DNA from: Lingula anatina
Taxonomy: Eukaryota > Brachiopoda > Lingulata > Lingulida > Lingulidae
NCBI RefSeq assembly: GCF_001039355.2
Contig: NW_019775769.1
Location: 74,508-138,507, forward strand
Reading direction: 5' to 3'
Length of the DNA stretch: 64,000 bases
Position 1 is the stretch's first letter; each line of letters begins with the position of its first letter. A model generated the notes under the pieces. The model made no database searches and was not told the DNA's origin. It saw only the letters and a program-made list of their open reading frames with translations. Made by a program: the position numbers and the translations under genes. This document shows positions 26,769-39,697 of the stretch, piece after piece.

Positions 26769-29700
26769 GCGATGTGTACAATGTAAATTTGATAAACGAA
26801 TGGTTTTATAGTAAGAATTCAGAATACAAAGTTGATAACTCAAAATTAAATAGAGAAACTTTGAATTATATATACATATATTGCAAACTTAAAAATTTCC
26901 AAATCATTGTAAGATCTGTAAAATTCTAAAATTAATTAATACATTGTTTAGTGAAAATATTTTTGCAACGTTTTTACATTTTCAGCGTTTTTCTTAGTGC
27001 ATGCTGAGGCAACTGTCGTTAGCTGGGCGCTGAGTACCATAAAATTTACTTATTATATCTTTATTCAGTCTTCATTTCATCTATCTTATCATTTTTGCAT
27101 TGATGGTCGACGAAACTGTGATTATTCTTAATAAATACAAGCAGTGCCAGTATACTGATCTTCTGGATCTATTTATCTGAAATACAACTGCTCAGTTTCT
27201 CTTTTTTTTTGTTTACCAAAGGTGGCAATGGCAATGGCAATGGGAATGGTAATGGCAATGGCAATGGCAATGGGAATGGTGGCGATTCCACGACCACGGC
27301 TGCCACAGTGGAAGTAGAAGAAGATCTAGCACCAGGCTGTAAAAGTATGGACTATTTGTAAAAACCAATTATTATTGGGTCATATGTAAAATTTCACTTG
27401 TATATGAACGGATATAACCATATCATATGTAAATATTGGCATGTTTGTCTAATAAAAAACTACCTTTTTTCTGTGTAAGTACCTTGCCATACTCCTCACT
27501 TTAGAACTTGTTCAAACTTATGGCACTTTCCTCGCCAAAGTGAAGAGTTGTTATCCTTTCAAACATAATTGATACAAAATCGAAAATCAAAACACTTATA
27601 ATTCCAGGGATAAATTAACTTTTCTTATTTTCGGTTCTTATAGAAGCCTTATCATTTCTTTTTTACAGTGAAAAAGCGGGCGTTCATCTGCACCACAAAC
27701 ACCAACGGGAACTCCAACCATCTCGTCCTGAACTGTGGAAACCCGTCCACAATAGTACGTTTTACCCGCTTCTGCGATCACGATGACAACCAATGCTCAA
27801 CACAGAGCGCAGTGATGCCAAATCTACTTGCGTTTGGAATGAATAACTGCGATGGAGTCTCAAAGAAATGTGACGTCGATGCCACCAGCGCTTGTCAAGC
27901 TGATGGCTATCCGAAAACTCGAGTTGCATATGCTTGTGATGATTTGACCACCTCGAATTGTGCATCCCTTGCAGCCGACACTGGAGCTACCTCTACAACC
28001 ACCACCACCACTACACCTACAACCACCACCACTACACCTACAACAACCACTACACCTACAACAACCACCACTACACCTACGACAACCACTACACCTACAA
28101 CCACTACCACTACACCTACAACCACTACACCTACAACCACCACCACTACACCTACAACAACCACTGCACCTACAACAACCACCACTACACCTACAACAAC
28201 CACCACTACACCGACAACCACCACTGCACCTACTACAACCACTGCACCTACAACCACCACTACGCCTACTACAACCACTGCACCTACAACCACCACCACT
28301 ACAGCCACAACCACCACTACACCTACAACAACCACCACTGCACCTACAACAACCACTACGCCTACAACCACTACTGCACCTACAACTGCTGTGCCTACAA
28401 CCACCACTATGCCTACTACAACCACTGCACCTACAACTACCACCACTACAACCACAACCACCACTACACGTACAACAACCACCACTACACCTACAACCAC
28501 CACTGCACCTACAACTACTGTACCTACAACAACTAATACACCCTCAACAACCACTACGCCTACATCAACCACTTCAACCGCCACTACGCCTGCAACCACA
28601 TCTACTATCAGTAACGCTGGTTCTTCCAGCAATGCAGGAGACAGTAACGCAGGTTCTTCCAGTAATGCAGGCGGCGTTAATGCAAGTTCCTCCAGCAATG
28701 CAGACGGCAGTAACGCAGGTTCTTCCAGCAATGCAGGCAGCAGTAACGTAGGTTCTTCCGGCAATGCAGGAGCCAGTAACGCAGGTTCTTCCAGCAATGC
28801 AGGAGACAGTAACGCAGGTTCTTCCAGCAATGCAGGAGACAGTAACGCAGGTTCTTCCAGTAACGCAGGTTCTTCCAGCAATACAGGAGACAGTAACGCA
28901 GGTTCTTCCAGCAATGCAGGAGATAGTAACGCAGGTTCTTCTAGCAATGCAGGAGACAGTAACGCAGGTTCTTCCAGCAATGCAGGCAGCAGTAACGTAG
29001 GTTCTTCCAACAATGCAGATGGCAGTAACGCAGGTTCTTCCAGCAATGCAGGAGACAGTAACGCAGGTTCTTCCAGCAATGCAGGAGACAGTAACGCAGG
29101 TTCTTCCAGCAATGCAGGAGTTAGTAACGCAGGCTCTTCCAGTAATGGAGGTGCAGTTGCTAACAGCAACGCAGGGGGCAGTAATGCAAGTTCCTCCAAT
29201 AACGCAGGCGGCAGTAGCACAGGTATCATTAACAGAAACGGAGATTCCAGCAGTAACGCAGGCGGCAGTAACGCAAGTTCCTCTAGCAACGATGGCAGCA
29301 GTGACGCAAGTGCCACTAGCAACGATGGCGGCAGTGACTCAAGTGCCACTAGCAACGATGGCGGCAGTGACTCAAGTGCCACTAGCAACGATGGCGGCAG
29401 TGACACAAGTGCCACTAGTAATAGTGGCGGCAATGACGCTAGTGCCACTAGCAACGATGGCGGCAGTAACGCCGACTCGACCACAGAGCAAACGACAGAG
29501 GGCAGCACCATGTCTCCACAGCAACTAGCAATGCTTCAGGCACAGTTAGCCGGGGGCAGTGCCAACGGAGGTGGGTCAGATCTTACCGAAGAGGAGGTAA
29601 TTGGTGTGAGCGTTGGGACCGGAGTAGGTGTCATTGCATTACTTGGTAAGATATCTCGATTCAATTATTTTCTTTATTTCTTTAGCTCCAATTCATTTAT

Positions 29701-30561
29701 TAATTAATAGTTTTGTTTGCAAAGAATGAGGAAAGGGCACGCTCGCATTGATTGTGAAGTAAAAGTATGTAATCCAACGACGCTTAACCTCAAACAGCCT
29801 ATGGAGACGTTTTATAAAAGTGAAGATTATTATGGAAATTATGGATTTTTCAATTGAAAAAGAGAAAAAAGTTAAGCGCAGTTTTGTACATAATTGTCTT
29901 CAATATATTTACATTTTGAATAAAAAAGCAACCTAGGTGTCCAATATTTGGATGTTTCAGTGACTTGAATACAGATATACGTTACGTTTATGGACAATAA
30001 TGTCAACCATTGGTTTAATGGTTGCGAAGATTCTATTGGCTAATAAAATATTCCCCATTAAAAACATGAACGTTTTTAAGGCTGAAAATAATTTTGTGAA
30101 GTTCAAATTTAAGACTTTTTTGGATGGACGAACATTTTCAGTGATAAGGATATTTCATTTATGAATATATATTTCATTTATTCATTTCAGCTCTTCTGGC
30201 GTGTTTCCTGATCTTCTTTTTGGCAAAGCGAAAGCGCCGCAGAGCCACGGAGGACTACGACGAAGAAGAAGAGCAAGACTCAGACGATGAAAATGAAAAG
30301 GCAAAAGAAAGAGACAGCTGGTGCCAGGACCGGGCAGGGAACAAGGTCGACCCTATCAAGGACAGTTGGGTATCAGGGAAAGCGCCCATGTACAGGCCGG
30401 GTTCCCAAACCTCTTTCCCTCCTTCCAGGCCTGCGTCCGAAATGTCCAACGGCTCGTTGCCACCTGCATTCAACTTCCCGCAATTCACCAGCAGGACCAG
30501 ATCCCCAGTGGAAAATATTCGTATCACCCCTGAGCCAACTGATGAGATCCATCTCGTGTAA
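24719..30561 (+). CDS. Mucin-like type I membrane protein with Cys-rich head, complete, 4 exons
   Basis: Exons are 24719-24776, 27222-27344, 27669-29645 and 30191-30561, giving 842 residues. Exon 1 encodes a signal peptide (MKIVYIFFLTVILAVQSAEG). Exon 2 is a Gly-Asn repeat. Exon 3 starts with a Cys-rich region of about 100 residues. Its pattern LVLNCG, VRFTRFCDHDDNQC, then CQADGYPKTRVAYAC recalls a divergent SUEL/rhamnose-binding-lectin domain; this is tentative. Next come about 190 residues of Thr-Thr-Thr-Pro repeats and about 300 residues of Ser/Asn/Gly repeats, a likely heavily O-glycosylated stalk. The membrane helix spans the exon 3/4 join (VGVIALLALLACFLIFFLA), followed by KRKRRR and an acidic, Pro/Ser-rich tail ending EPTDEIHLV. 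Ligand and function are unknown. Confidence 0.87.
26716..26769 (+). repeat. (AAT)n microsatellite
   Basis: About 18 uninterrupted AAT units in intron 1 of the mucin gene. A shorter AAT run is at 62908-62932 in the giant gene. Confidence 0.95.
27982..28607 (+). repeat. Coding Thr/Pro minisatellite of the mucin stalk
   Basis: Variants of ACAACCACCACTACACCT (Thr-Thr-Thr-Thr-Pro) repeat for about 600 bp inside exon 3. The Thr third bases vary between A, C and T, while Pro is nearly always CCT. All plus-strand frames and one long minus-strand frame stay open here because of the repeat, not because of extra genes. Confidence 0.92.
28608..29150 (+). repeat. Coding 33-bp minisatellite (Ser/Asn/Gly repeat)
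   Basis: The unit AACGCAGGTTCTTCCAGCAA followed by TGCAGGAGACAGT encodes NAGSSSNAGDS and recurs about 14 times, many copies differing by one or two bases. A related 33-bp unit encoding SNDGGSDSSAT follows at about 29285-29470. The high identity between units implies recent expansion. Confidence 0.92.
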
Positions 30562-30803
30562 ATAGAGGGCGCTGTAATCGTTTGATTGTCTTTATGTTGT
30601 ATTCTCGTTGTGTTGTGCAGTGTTAATCTGTGTATTTTATTCTGTTCAGATGTTCCACCACTTGGACTGTTTTTACGTTTGTCATTCTTTGTCATTTACA
30701 ATTATAACGTGCATCGTTTATGTATTGCCTATGCCTTTCAAACTTTATCAATTTGTGGTTTAATGATAATCAAACTTCCCTTCGTATCGTATTGCTGTGT
30801 CCG

Positions 30804-31203
30804 AGGCCCCATTCTCACCGGGAACGTTCAGAATAAAGTCATCGTACCAGGAGGATCGATCTATCTCGGCGGGGACTCTCGCTTAAGTGTAGTCACTGTA
30901 ATCAACTTAATTGTCTGGCACGCTCCCTCGAGAACCTAGGAGGTAATGAACTTTTTTGTGTGCTCAAATAAGGAGATCAAGTGGGGGGGGGGGGTCTGAA
31001 AATTTAACTGGTATTAATGACTGCACTTCAGCGTAGATCGATCCAACTCCGCGGGGACTCCAGCTGAATGCAATCAGATTAACAGATTACGAGATTAACA
31101 CGCCTCCTACTGGCTTTAAGTAGAATACAAAAAGACTGGTAATTATAGGAGTATGTTGGAAACGCCCTCACTGAGAGTCCCCGCAGCGTTGGAATGGGGT
31201 CTC
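30804..31203. mobile_element. Harbinger-like MITE copy 5, possibly compound
   Basis: The left end (AGGCCCCATTCTCA) and right end (AATGGGGTCTCA) are inverted repeats. GATCGATC followed by GCGGGGACTC appears near 30855 and again near 31044, so this block seems to hold one full copy plus part of another. The AATAAA at 30832 falls inside it. Confidence 0.68.
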
Positions 31204-31567
31204 ACAGAAACAATATTTTACTTGAATGCCATAGAGATTATTTTTGATATATTTATGTTTAACTTTTAGCAATTTTTAGATAAAAACATTTACAATTGCT
31301 TAAAAAAAAAACAGTATTTATTCTATTTTTAAAGAATTCTACACTGTAGTTTACAATTAAGTCTTGTATATTTGATATGATAAAACCTTTTGTGCCCCCA
31401 CAATTTTCAGATTTTAAATCAAAACAACTCATTATTCTTTTGCAGTTATCTCAAATTATTTTTTCAATCTGAATTTTTATTGAAAATTTGTCAGACTGTA
31501 TTAAAACATTGTAATTTGGGATTTATTAAAACATTTTGTGAATCAGTTATTTATATTTAGGCTCTCT

Positions 31568-31573
31568 AATAAA
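31568..31573 (+). terminator. Candidate polyadenylation signal of the mucin gene
   Basis: AATAAA is followed within 40 bp by a TTTGTGTGTGTGTG tract, a typical GU-rich downstream element. The earlier AATAAA at 30832 lies inside a MITE and lacks such a tract. Either could be used. Confidence 0.5.
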
Positions 31574-32165
31574 GTTTGTCTTCCCTCTGTCAAATTTTGT
31601 TTGTGTGTGTGTGTTTGACATGTAATATTTTAATACAGTCTTCTATGATATTACAATATAGCTTATAATGTACAACAATAGCGATGTGGTACGCATATGG
31701 GAACAGTTTCGTAATTCTGAGTAGAAAACTGTGCTCTTATTGTACGTTTGGTGTAGCTATACCTTAATTTTAACCGAAAGTGCAACATTCTACATGTTAA
31801 TACCGCATATATGTTTAATCATGACAAATACTGAAATTAAAAGCTTGAAATATGAATTTTAATTTCACATACTCCACGGGAGTTAGTGCACATAGCTCAT
31901 AGCGTATCGGGTCAACAAAGAAGCAGTCCGCTATTCAACATGTTTTAAGTTCACATTCTTTTTTAAAGTTCGTAAATGCCGAAGGGTAAGAAAATGACTG
32001 CGCTGTTTACCTGTTTGGACGAGAATGCAATACAATGCAGCAGCTGAACAAAGACTTTTGGATAGGAGTTCATTGGCATTCATTTGAAACTTAAACAGTG
32101 AGTTACTCTAAATGAGTTCACTTAAAAGGCTGAAACTCTCACCTCAACCTTTTGCTTTCACAAAT

Positions 32166-32242
32166 ATAATATAATATAATATAATATATTATATATAATA
32201 TAATATAATATAATATAATATAATATAATATAATATAATATA
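32166..32242 (+). repeat. (ATAAT)n microsatellite
   Basis: About 75 bp of ATAAT units, interrupted once by ATATTATAT. It lies 320 bp upstream of the next gene's start codon. A short CT run follows at 32345-32362. Confidence 0.95.
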
Positions 32243-32564
32243 CTGTATATTAGCCTAAGCCATTTGTGGAACATAAAATATCCTTGCGTTTACCATTTTC
32301 TCCTCGCCTCAATTGTAATTCATTCGATTATCTTTTTAAAAGATCTCTCTCTCTCTCTCTCTGCTTATCGTATGCTATCTCGTACATGTTACTTCGGTTT
32401 TTACCCTTTGCGATACCAGTACATACGATAACATGTGGCCGTAGTTCAGTGATAACAATGCTCTTCAATACCGAGGTCATCAGCACAGTTACGTCGTATG
32501 ATGTCAAACTTTAGCCACGAAGAATTACTTTAAATTTTCAAGCTCTGTGTATTTATCCGCCAGC

Positions 32565-34777
32565 ATGTTATTCCATGAAGCTGGAAGGCTGAACGGATTG
32601 GGAGGTTTTCTTTTCATTCTGGCATTCTACGGGGTCTTTGGACAGCCTTCGCCTTCTCCGCAACAGTATTTCAGAAATGTCGTGACTTCCCTGAAATCCG
32701 GACAAACCGTGTCTTTCACCATGGTCACAAAACACGAAGGAGCTTTTGGAGGTTATGTGGATAATTTCAAGTATTACGAGTCTCACGGGACATCGGGATT
32801 CTCGCAAAAATGCTATTTTGACTTCTCCTATACGCGGATGACCAGGAATAAGACAGGTAAGAAGAAGAGTCGTGCCAATATTGTGAGAAAAGTCGCGATG
32901 ATCAACGACAAAAATACATGTACATGGAGATATGAGGTTTTGATCTGATTGTCCGACAATTAAGATACACTGTTATATAATTAATACATTGTACTTCAAT
33001 GACATATGTAGACCTGAAAAAGAGAATATCACGACTGATAAATCATATTACTTATCATTGCTTATTGTAAGGACTGTTGACGCGACTGATGGAGGGAAGA
33101 ATGGATGACACAGGAAAAGTGAACGTCTCCCTGACCACAATGATACCTTCACAATTAACAGTCCAACGAAGGGAAAGCTGGACATGTGTTCTTTACAGCA
33201 ATTCTTCGGATTGGTCAGTTGGCCTTCACATTCTTCACAATCTTCCTATTACTCCCTACCTTTAAGATTGTTTTGTAGAATCTGTTTATTTTGGGAAACG
33301 GAAAATGAAGTTTTGACAAATTTTAATTTCAATCTTGAAATAAATTCAGACTGAGGTGCGATTTTGAATATTTTTTCATCCTTTTTTGTTATTACCAGAC
33401 ATTACTAAGTGTCTTTTGAGACCTTTCACCAAATTTCACATGTACATACACCGCTCCGTATCCGAAACCATTTAGTGAAACTCCATGGATAGGCAAAATG
33501 CCTTCCATGAAAACTACAATTTGCGGGAGATAGAAACAAATTAATTCAAGAAATATGTTATTCTAGTGTCCAGTTCATAGGCAAGCCAGATCAGATGCCT
33601 GCTCGGGTGACCGGGGTGATAGAGCTTAGACTACGTTTGATGCTGGCGGATAGGATTAGGTTTCATGTCAATTATTCTCTCTGCCTCGGGGGACCAAAAG
33701 TCAACGCAACTTTTGGCGGCGAAATACAAAGTACGTTAAGATCAAAGATTGTGTGTATGGAAGAGATATTTTATCGATACTAAGTATAGTCCTAACCGAG
33801 AACCGTGGTCTGTTTTGAAATTTGTTGTCAATTACATGTAGGCCCTAAAAGGGACCGTTTACGGAATTTTGGCAAAAAAAGAGTGACAATCATCTTGCAG
33901 TCTTAGGTCGCATTCAGAACAGTGGATTTACTAGTCCGCGGGTCAAATATGGTGACCCACTAAAAAAACTTGCCGTCTAATCCGTTAATAGACACTGAAT
34001 AGATTCTCCGTGGGGAAGTATTCAAGTGGGTCGGCTATATTTGACCCTTGGACTAGTAAGTCCACTGTTCTGAATGCAGCTTTACACAGTATGCCTGACT
34101 GAGCATCAGTGTGTTGGGTTTCATATTTCTCATAGCCTATAAATATAAATATATCGTTTTTAATAACACTCTATTGCATTTGGCTAATGCTAAGTGAACG
34201 GACACACACATTTTTTTTACATATTTAATCTGCCTAAAAGACAGTTTCTAGAAAATATTTATTTGGTTAATTCAAAAGAATGGATGGCTTTTGGGGTGTA
34301 AACACAGGGTATTTTGAATGAAAATGAAAATATTCCAAACAGCAGAAAATAATTCACAGTTCATTAATACTTTGACATGTAATTGAAATAAATCAATCTT
34401 TACTAAAATGTAACACCAAAGGATAAGCGAGGTTAAACTATAGCTAATCATAGTCTTTCAAAAGCACAGAATGCTTTGTGACAAAAACGGTACAGAATTT
34501 CACTTGATATCATTTTACAGGTTTCAGAAACTATCCTGAAGATGATGACGTAGTCACAGAAATAAGCAGTCAGAATCTGATCACCAGTGACAGTGGGGCA
34601 GGACACGTCTTTGATGTGTTCTTTGCTAAAATCTACACAACAGGTGTGTTTAAGATTACGAACTATAGAGTGACCCCCACCACGTATTCTCCTCTTCACG
34701 GCCAGGTGACCCAGTACACGTGCAACATGCATTCAGACGAGGCGGATGACGTCTCCGTGAAGGTATACGCAGTATAG
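32565..34777 (+). CDS. Secreted protein of unrecognised family, tandem copy A, complete, 4 exons
   Basis: Exons are 32565-32856, 33072-33213, 33567-33730 and 34521-34777, giving 284 residues. The ATG at 32565 opens a signal peptide (hydrophobic GGFLFILAFYGVFG). Landmarks are GAFGGYVDNFKYY, VNVSLTTMIPSQL, RRESWTCVL, FHVNYSLCLGG and VTQYTCNMHSDEA. Four cysteines (WTC, SDC at the exon 2/3 join, YSLC, QYTC) match copy B. The alternating polar/hydrophobic strands suggest a beta-rich fold. There is no membrane helix after the signal. I recognise no family. Intron phases 1, 2, 1 equal those of copy B, 0.9 kb downstream on the same strand. Confidence 0.86.
33906..34081. mobile_element. 176-bp MITE with ~50-bp inverted arms and TTA borders
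   Basis: The left arm has GCATTCAGAACAGTGG, ACTAGTCC and GGGTCAAATAT; the right arm carries their reverse complements ATATTTGACCC, GGACTAGTAAG and CCACTGTTCTGAATGC. TTA occurs at both borders (33903-33905 and 34082-34084). It lies in intron 3 of the copy A gene and is absent from copy B. Confidence 0.85.
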
Positions 34778-35644
34778 CGTTGGGACTCGCTGTAGATCTA
34801 TGTTCATTTATATGTAATGCTCACTTTAAAGACAGCGAGAAAAAGCTGACGTATCTTCGTTGGTAATTTGAGTTACTACTTTCTTACATGTACTGTGAAC
34901 AGTAATGGGACTTTGGCAAACACATGTGTCAAGTAAGAACGTATATGACAGCAACGTAGGTTCAGTCACTTCCATCCGGTAATCATCTTTAGACAGGTAG
35001 TTTATGTACGTTTTTGTTTTAATGTAATTTTTGACATGCATTATAAAATACAGAAAAATGGCGAAATCTACAATGCTTTGTTTTTTTTCTTTTCTCTCTT
35101 CTTATTATTGTTATCAAAAACAAATAAATTACGATCAAAAGAAATAAGTCTCTCTCTATCTCTCTCTTGCAAACGCTTCGTCATGAGGATCATCAAAATT
35201 TTGATTCTTCTTAATTTCAGATAGTTTGATTGACAATTAAAACTGTTATCGTTAATCTCAAGCAATACACAGTTCTATATTACTGACTAAATCAAAACTG
35301 TTTGGAGGGGGTTATGGACCTTTTCTGATATCAAGTCTCAAAGTTTCTTTACCATTTTGTGTCATCCATGTTAATGTTTAACATTTTCTCGGCACAGGGA
35401 CTTGGGTATTGATCTTTTTAGGGCTTTCCTAGATTAAATTGACATCTTTTATTTCTATCAGTTTATACATGTAAGAGGCCAGTTGTGCCAAATATTGCTG
35501 TGCAAGCTTTTGGACTCATAATGGGTCCAAGCTATCCTATAGGACCAAATTAACAAACTTGTTCAGTAGGACCGAGGTCCAAGGTAAACTGTAAGCTCTC
35601 TAGTGCTTGTTATCTCACAGCGGGGCGGAATTTCTCGATTCATT

Positions 35645-37286
35645 ATGTTCCGGATAGCGGTCATCATCATTTTATTGGCATATCCTGTTTTACCTCTAAA
35701 TCTGGATTCTCAGCCACCAGATCCAGAACGGGTGGACTTCAAAATTGCCGTGAAGGCACTTAAGTCTGGGCATTCCCTCTTTTTCTTCACGTTTGCACCA
35801 CTGACAGATCGTGCGTTTGGTGGAAATGTTGACAATTTTAAGTATTACGATGAGCCAAAGAATGGACTTCCATATTTCGAGTTTTCTAAAACTCGGCTTA
35901 TATTAAACGAATCTGGTAAGTAGTTTGTGGTCAATTTCAGATATAAGTTCAAAGAGCTTCGCTTAAAGCTGGCTTCATACAAGCCCGTAGCCAGCAATTT
36001 CAAAAGGGGGGTTCTTTTTCTGAAAAAGTGGACCTTTTTCCATAAAAACTTCATGAACCTAGATCAAATTTTATCCAGAGTGGACTTTTTCCCACCAAAA
36101 GGGGCGGTTCTTTCGAACCCCCCGAACCCCCCCTGGCTACGGGCCTGTCATAAGATAGAAGTGAACACGCATAACTAAACAATCGAATCACGTTATCTGT
36201 CAGACGGGTGAGACGGGTTTAAGGTTAACGCATTCTAGAGATAAGGCTTGATATCCGATTGTAAAGAATAGGGAACTTAAGACCTGAATCTCCCTTGTGC
36301 TGAATTTGAAGACTGCAAACTGTATCGTTTTCAGATATCCAGATGCAGCTGTTGGAGGAAAAGGTGGACATTAACGGTAACGTCAGCGTCAGGCTAACCA
36401 CAATGACACCTGCAGAGTTTAAGGTCATCCGCAGAGAGGAGTGGACTTGTAATTTGCGGGCGAAATACTGGTATACTCTTAACATGCTGTTCTTTTTAAT
36501 TTTTTTTGTGTAAAGTATATGTCCATAACATTTATATATTTTTATATATATTTAAAACGCAAAAAGAGTAATGGCCTTTACAGTGCAAACCTGGTCTTTT
36601 ATTTTCTTTTATAATTATTTTGTTCATTCCAGTACAGATCTCAGAATAACAGTGGGTGAAAATCCAGTGTTATTAAAAGCCGATACAGTGCCCATAAGGA
36701 AGAATCTGACAGCGGGGATTCGGGTCAGGTTCACTGTTAACTTTTCCCTGTGTCACACAGGTTTGAGGTTAAATGTTGTGAGCGGTGGCTATTTATCAGG
36801 TAACGTCAAATCTGTGATGTAAACTAAAGTGTTACTGGTGATTGTGCTAGTTGGGAATACTGCAAGAGAAATATAGCATTGAACACAATCACAATACTTT
36901 AGCAGAGCTTGGAAGAGTAATGATGCGAGTGTGGGTGAGATTGCTAAGGGTTAAGTTATACCGCATCTACCACAATCATAATGGAAACTATCGTCATTGA
37001 TATACAAAATAGCTTTATCGTAATCTTTTCAGATTTTAAAGAATATGACGCTGAATATGATGAACTTACTCAGTTTAGCACTACGAGGATGGTAACAAAT
37101 GGAGGGTCAGGTATTGGCTATGACGTGGATACAGTAAAGATGTACACGAATGGCACGCTCGCAGTCAACACAGCGAAAATGACTTCTAATTTCAAACCTC
37201 TCAACTCCGAGGACTATATCTGCGACATGAATGGAGGCGATAAAGCTGCGGTGTCTTTCTTTGCGATAAACTCTCCAAATTGGTGA
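35645..37286 (+). CDS. Secreted protein of unrecognised family, tandem copy B, complete, 4 exons
   Basis: Exons are 35645-35915, 36335-36470, 36633-36799 and 37033-37286, giving 275 residues. The ATG at 35645 starts a clear signal peptide (MFRIAVIIILLAYPVLPLN). Shared landmarks with copy A are LKSGHS, AFGGNVDNFKYY, VSVRLTTMTPAEF, RREEWTCNL, VNFSLCHTG and DYICDMN. Four cysteines are conserved; copy A's extra exon 1 cysteine is missing. Several N-x-T/S sites suggest glycosylation. The protein ends INSPNW. Apart from the signal there is no membrane segment. The two copies are well diverged, so the duplication is old. Intron 1 carries a MITE that copy A lacks. Function unknown. Confidence 0.86.
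35980..36147 (+). mobile_element. 168-bp MITE with 5-bp target duplication TCATA
   Basis: The ends are CAAGCCCGTAGCCAGC and GGCTACGGGCCTG. TCATA is duplicated on both sides (35975-35979 and 36148-36152). Its body matches the copy at 12746-12915 closely, so it is among the younger members. It is inside intron 1 of the copy B secreted-protein gene. Confidence 0.9.
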
Positions 37287-38257
37287 TGTCTTCACAGGAA
37301 TATTGGAGGAGGGGTGTGTGCACTGGCGGGTTATCCTTGAAGACGCCCACTAAATGCAAAAGTGGTTTAAAACTTTCAGATATGCCAAAAATAGTAGCAT
37401 AATGATACTGTGATGTGATGTGTGTGTGTGTGTGTGCCGGGGCGGGTGCTTGCAAAGCTCATTAGCTCACTTGTCCAACTAGATACTTTAACCACGCCCC
37501 CCCCCCCCGGTCCCAGTATCAACACCTCACTCTCTTTCTTTTCCTCGCAATGATTTCTTTTTTTACCACCTTCGTCACTCCTCGGCTGAGTACCCAGCGG
37601 GAATGCAAGTCCGCTATCTTATCTCGCACGCAAGCTTATGGCAACAAAGACCCATTGCCTGTGGGCCGTGCAATACCCCGTGAGATATTGATGGGCGGAT
37701 AACCCATTATTTAAAGAACCGAGAAGAGGCATTATTGGGAATGCGTCTTGATGATACTCACTAATGGAATAAAGTTGAAGAGTTTAAGACTAAACAGGAG
37801 AAATGTTTTGGTTTATTTTCTGCAATAGGGCTATATAATGGATTGACGAGTCAAAAGGGCAACGACTTCTTGACCTACTGTGGCTACAACCACACGTTTT
37901 CTTTATTTTGTAAATATGCATTTATCAAAGTCAAAACAAATATTTTGCCCCCTTCTGTTATCTGTTTACATCTAATATTAGAGCTTTGTCCTGTCCCCCT
38001 ATATTTTGCAATGAATGATCATGACGTATCATTTGACACATAACACGCTCTCAACATTGTTCAGGTCAACGGGGCGAGAAGAATATTGTGCGTGTACACA
38101 TGTACCTCTGTTATACCGTGGCTTCCCTTTTGTCGTGCTCTCCACATCAGCTGATAATTAGATGTTACTGTTCACGGTTCTTAGCACTTATTAAGTGTAT
38201 GACTAAAACCTTGGAGGAATAAAAATTTTGTTTTATTCGTACAAGCTCGAACCGTGC

Positions 38258-38295
<38 letters not shown>

Positions 38296-39697
38296 GGGGA
38301 AATAATAGTGAAAGTGAGAGAAATAAAAAAGCACAAGGCCCCAGATAGACAACAGGTGGTGTCAAACCTTCACTCGTTCACAGAAAAAAGATTTACGTAA
38401 ATTGGATCATACGTAATATCATGACACAGTTATTGCTGCAAATTGCTGGTACATGTAAATTGTGCATTCCGGTCGTACGTCTACCATTCCTAATGCCCTG
38501 CTGGTAAACCTTTTACTTGAACTGTATTCTCTGCTTGATAATTTATCAGATCATAATGCTCTTGGGCCCTATATTAAAGAAATAGTTTGTCTAATTTCCA
38601 TCACCTTTTTTCAAATGTTTGACCATTTTAAGTGATAAAATCAATATCACCAATTTTACAGAATGTAAAGAAAACATGACAAGTATTTTAAAGGATACTT
38701 CCTACTTGTTTCGGTATACAGGTGAATGGGTTATTTTTGGTTCGAAGTCCCTTGTAGAAGCGGGTGAATATGTAGTTGTAATTGTTTTGTCTCAAATGTT
38801 ACAAACAGTCGTTGTCGGGGACCCACACGTAGTCTGCCAGCATCATATTAACAATTAAAGAGGCAAGATAAGTCTACACTTTAAGTGGATCAATTTCAGC
38901 GTTTCTCTAATGTCTGTCTGTAATGAGACGTTCGTGCATATCACAGTATTAAGATGTGTTGAGGGTTTCATATCATGCAATATTTGACATCAAATGATGC
39001 AGACGCTGACTATAATCACGAAAATTATTATCATTTAACAAGAAAGCTGAATTCGGTGGAAACGACGCCCAACCACCCTGCAGGGTATGTCTCTTATCAA
39101 TCCACTTACTAGTCCATGTTGATCGAGAGAGAGAGAGAGAGACAGAGAGAGATGGCAGTTGAACGAGTACAACTGATGAAACATTTTTTAAATTTATTAT
39201 TTATGTGCGAAATGGAACAAATAGCACCTTAATTAAGTTCACATCTCAGCGCCGGTGAAATATACACGAAGAAAGGCCGGCGTATTCTTGAAGTTAAAGA
39301 TGAAAAAGAACACAAAACTGAGGCATACGTAATACCCCGGGAAACATAAATTTTGTGATATTGAGTTACATGGTGACGTGATTTTGAAAAATCGCCCCCA
39401 CGTGCACGTCGACCTTCTATGCGAAGACGCAGGCGTAAGTCTACATAAACAGTCGTGTAATAGGACTGTCTTTTTAATTTGAGCCTCGTAATATAACCCC
39501 GTCTTTATAATATCAAAAAACGCTGCGATGTCGCTTGTTCTTCAGGTGTTTCTGGGGATCGAATAAAGTCTGGTGGATTAACACAACTGAACGAGATAAC
39601 AATCTTCTCCTGTGTGATCCTGCATAATGCCGCAACAATACAGGCTGCAGTGACAGCGGCATCTATATGTAGCCACACGTGGAAGGGTGAACTGAGG

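Noticed and set aside
27907-29511. A 534-codon minus-strand frame and long plus-strand frames overlapping the mucin exon
   Set aside because: They arise because the Thr/Pro and Ser/Asn/Gly minisatellites have no stops in several frames; residues are monotonous (Val/Leu or Gln/Pro repeats) and splice logic supports only the mucin frame.
38619-38858. 79-codon plus-strand ORF after the tandem gene pair
   Set aside because: It lacks the family's cysteines and signal peptide and shows no splice context; probably chance.
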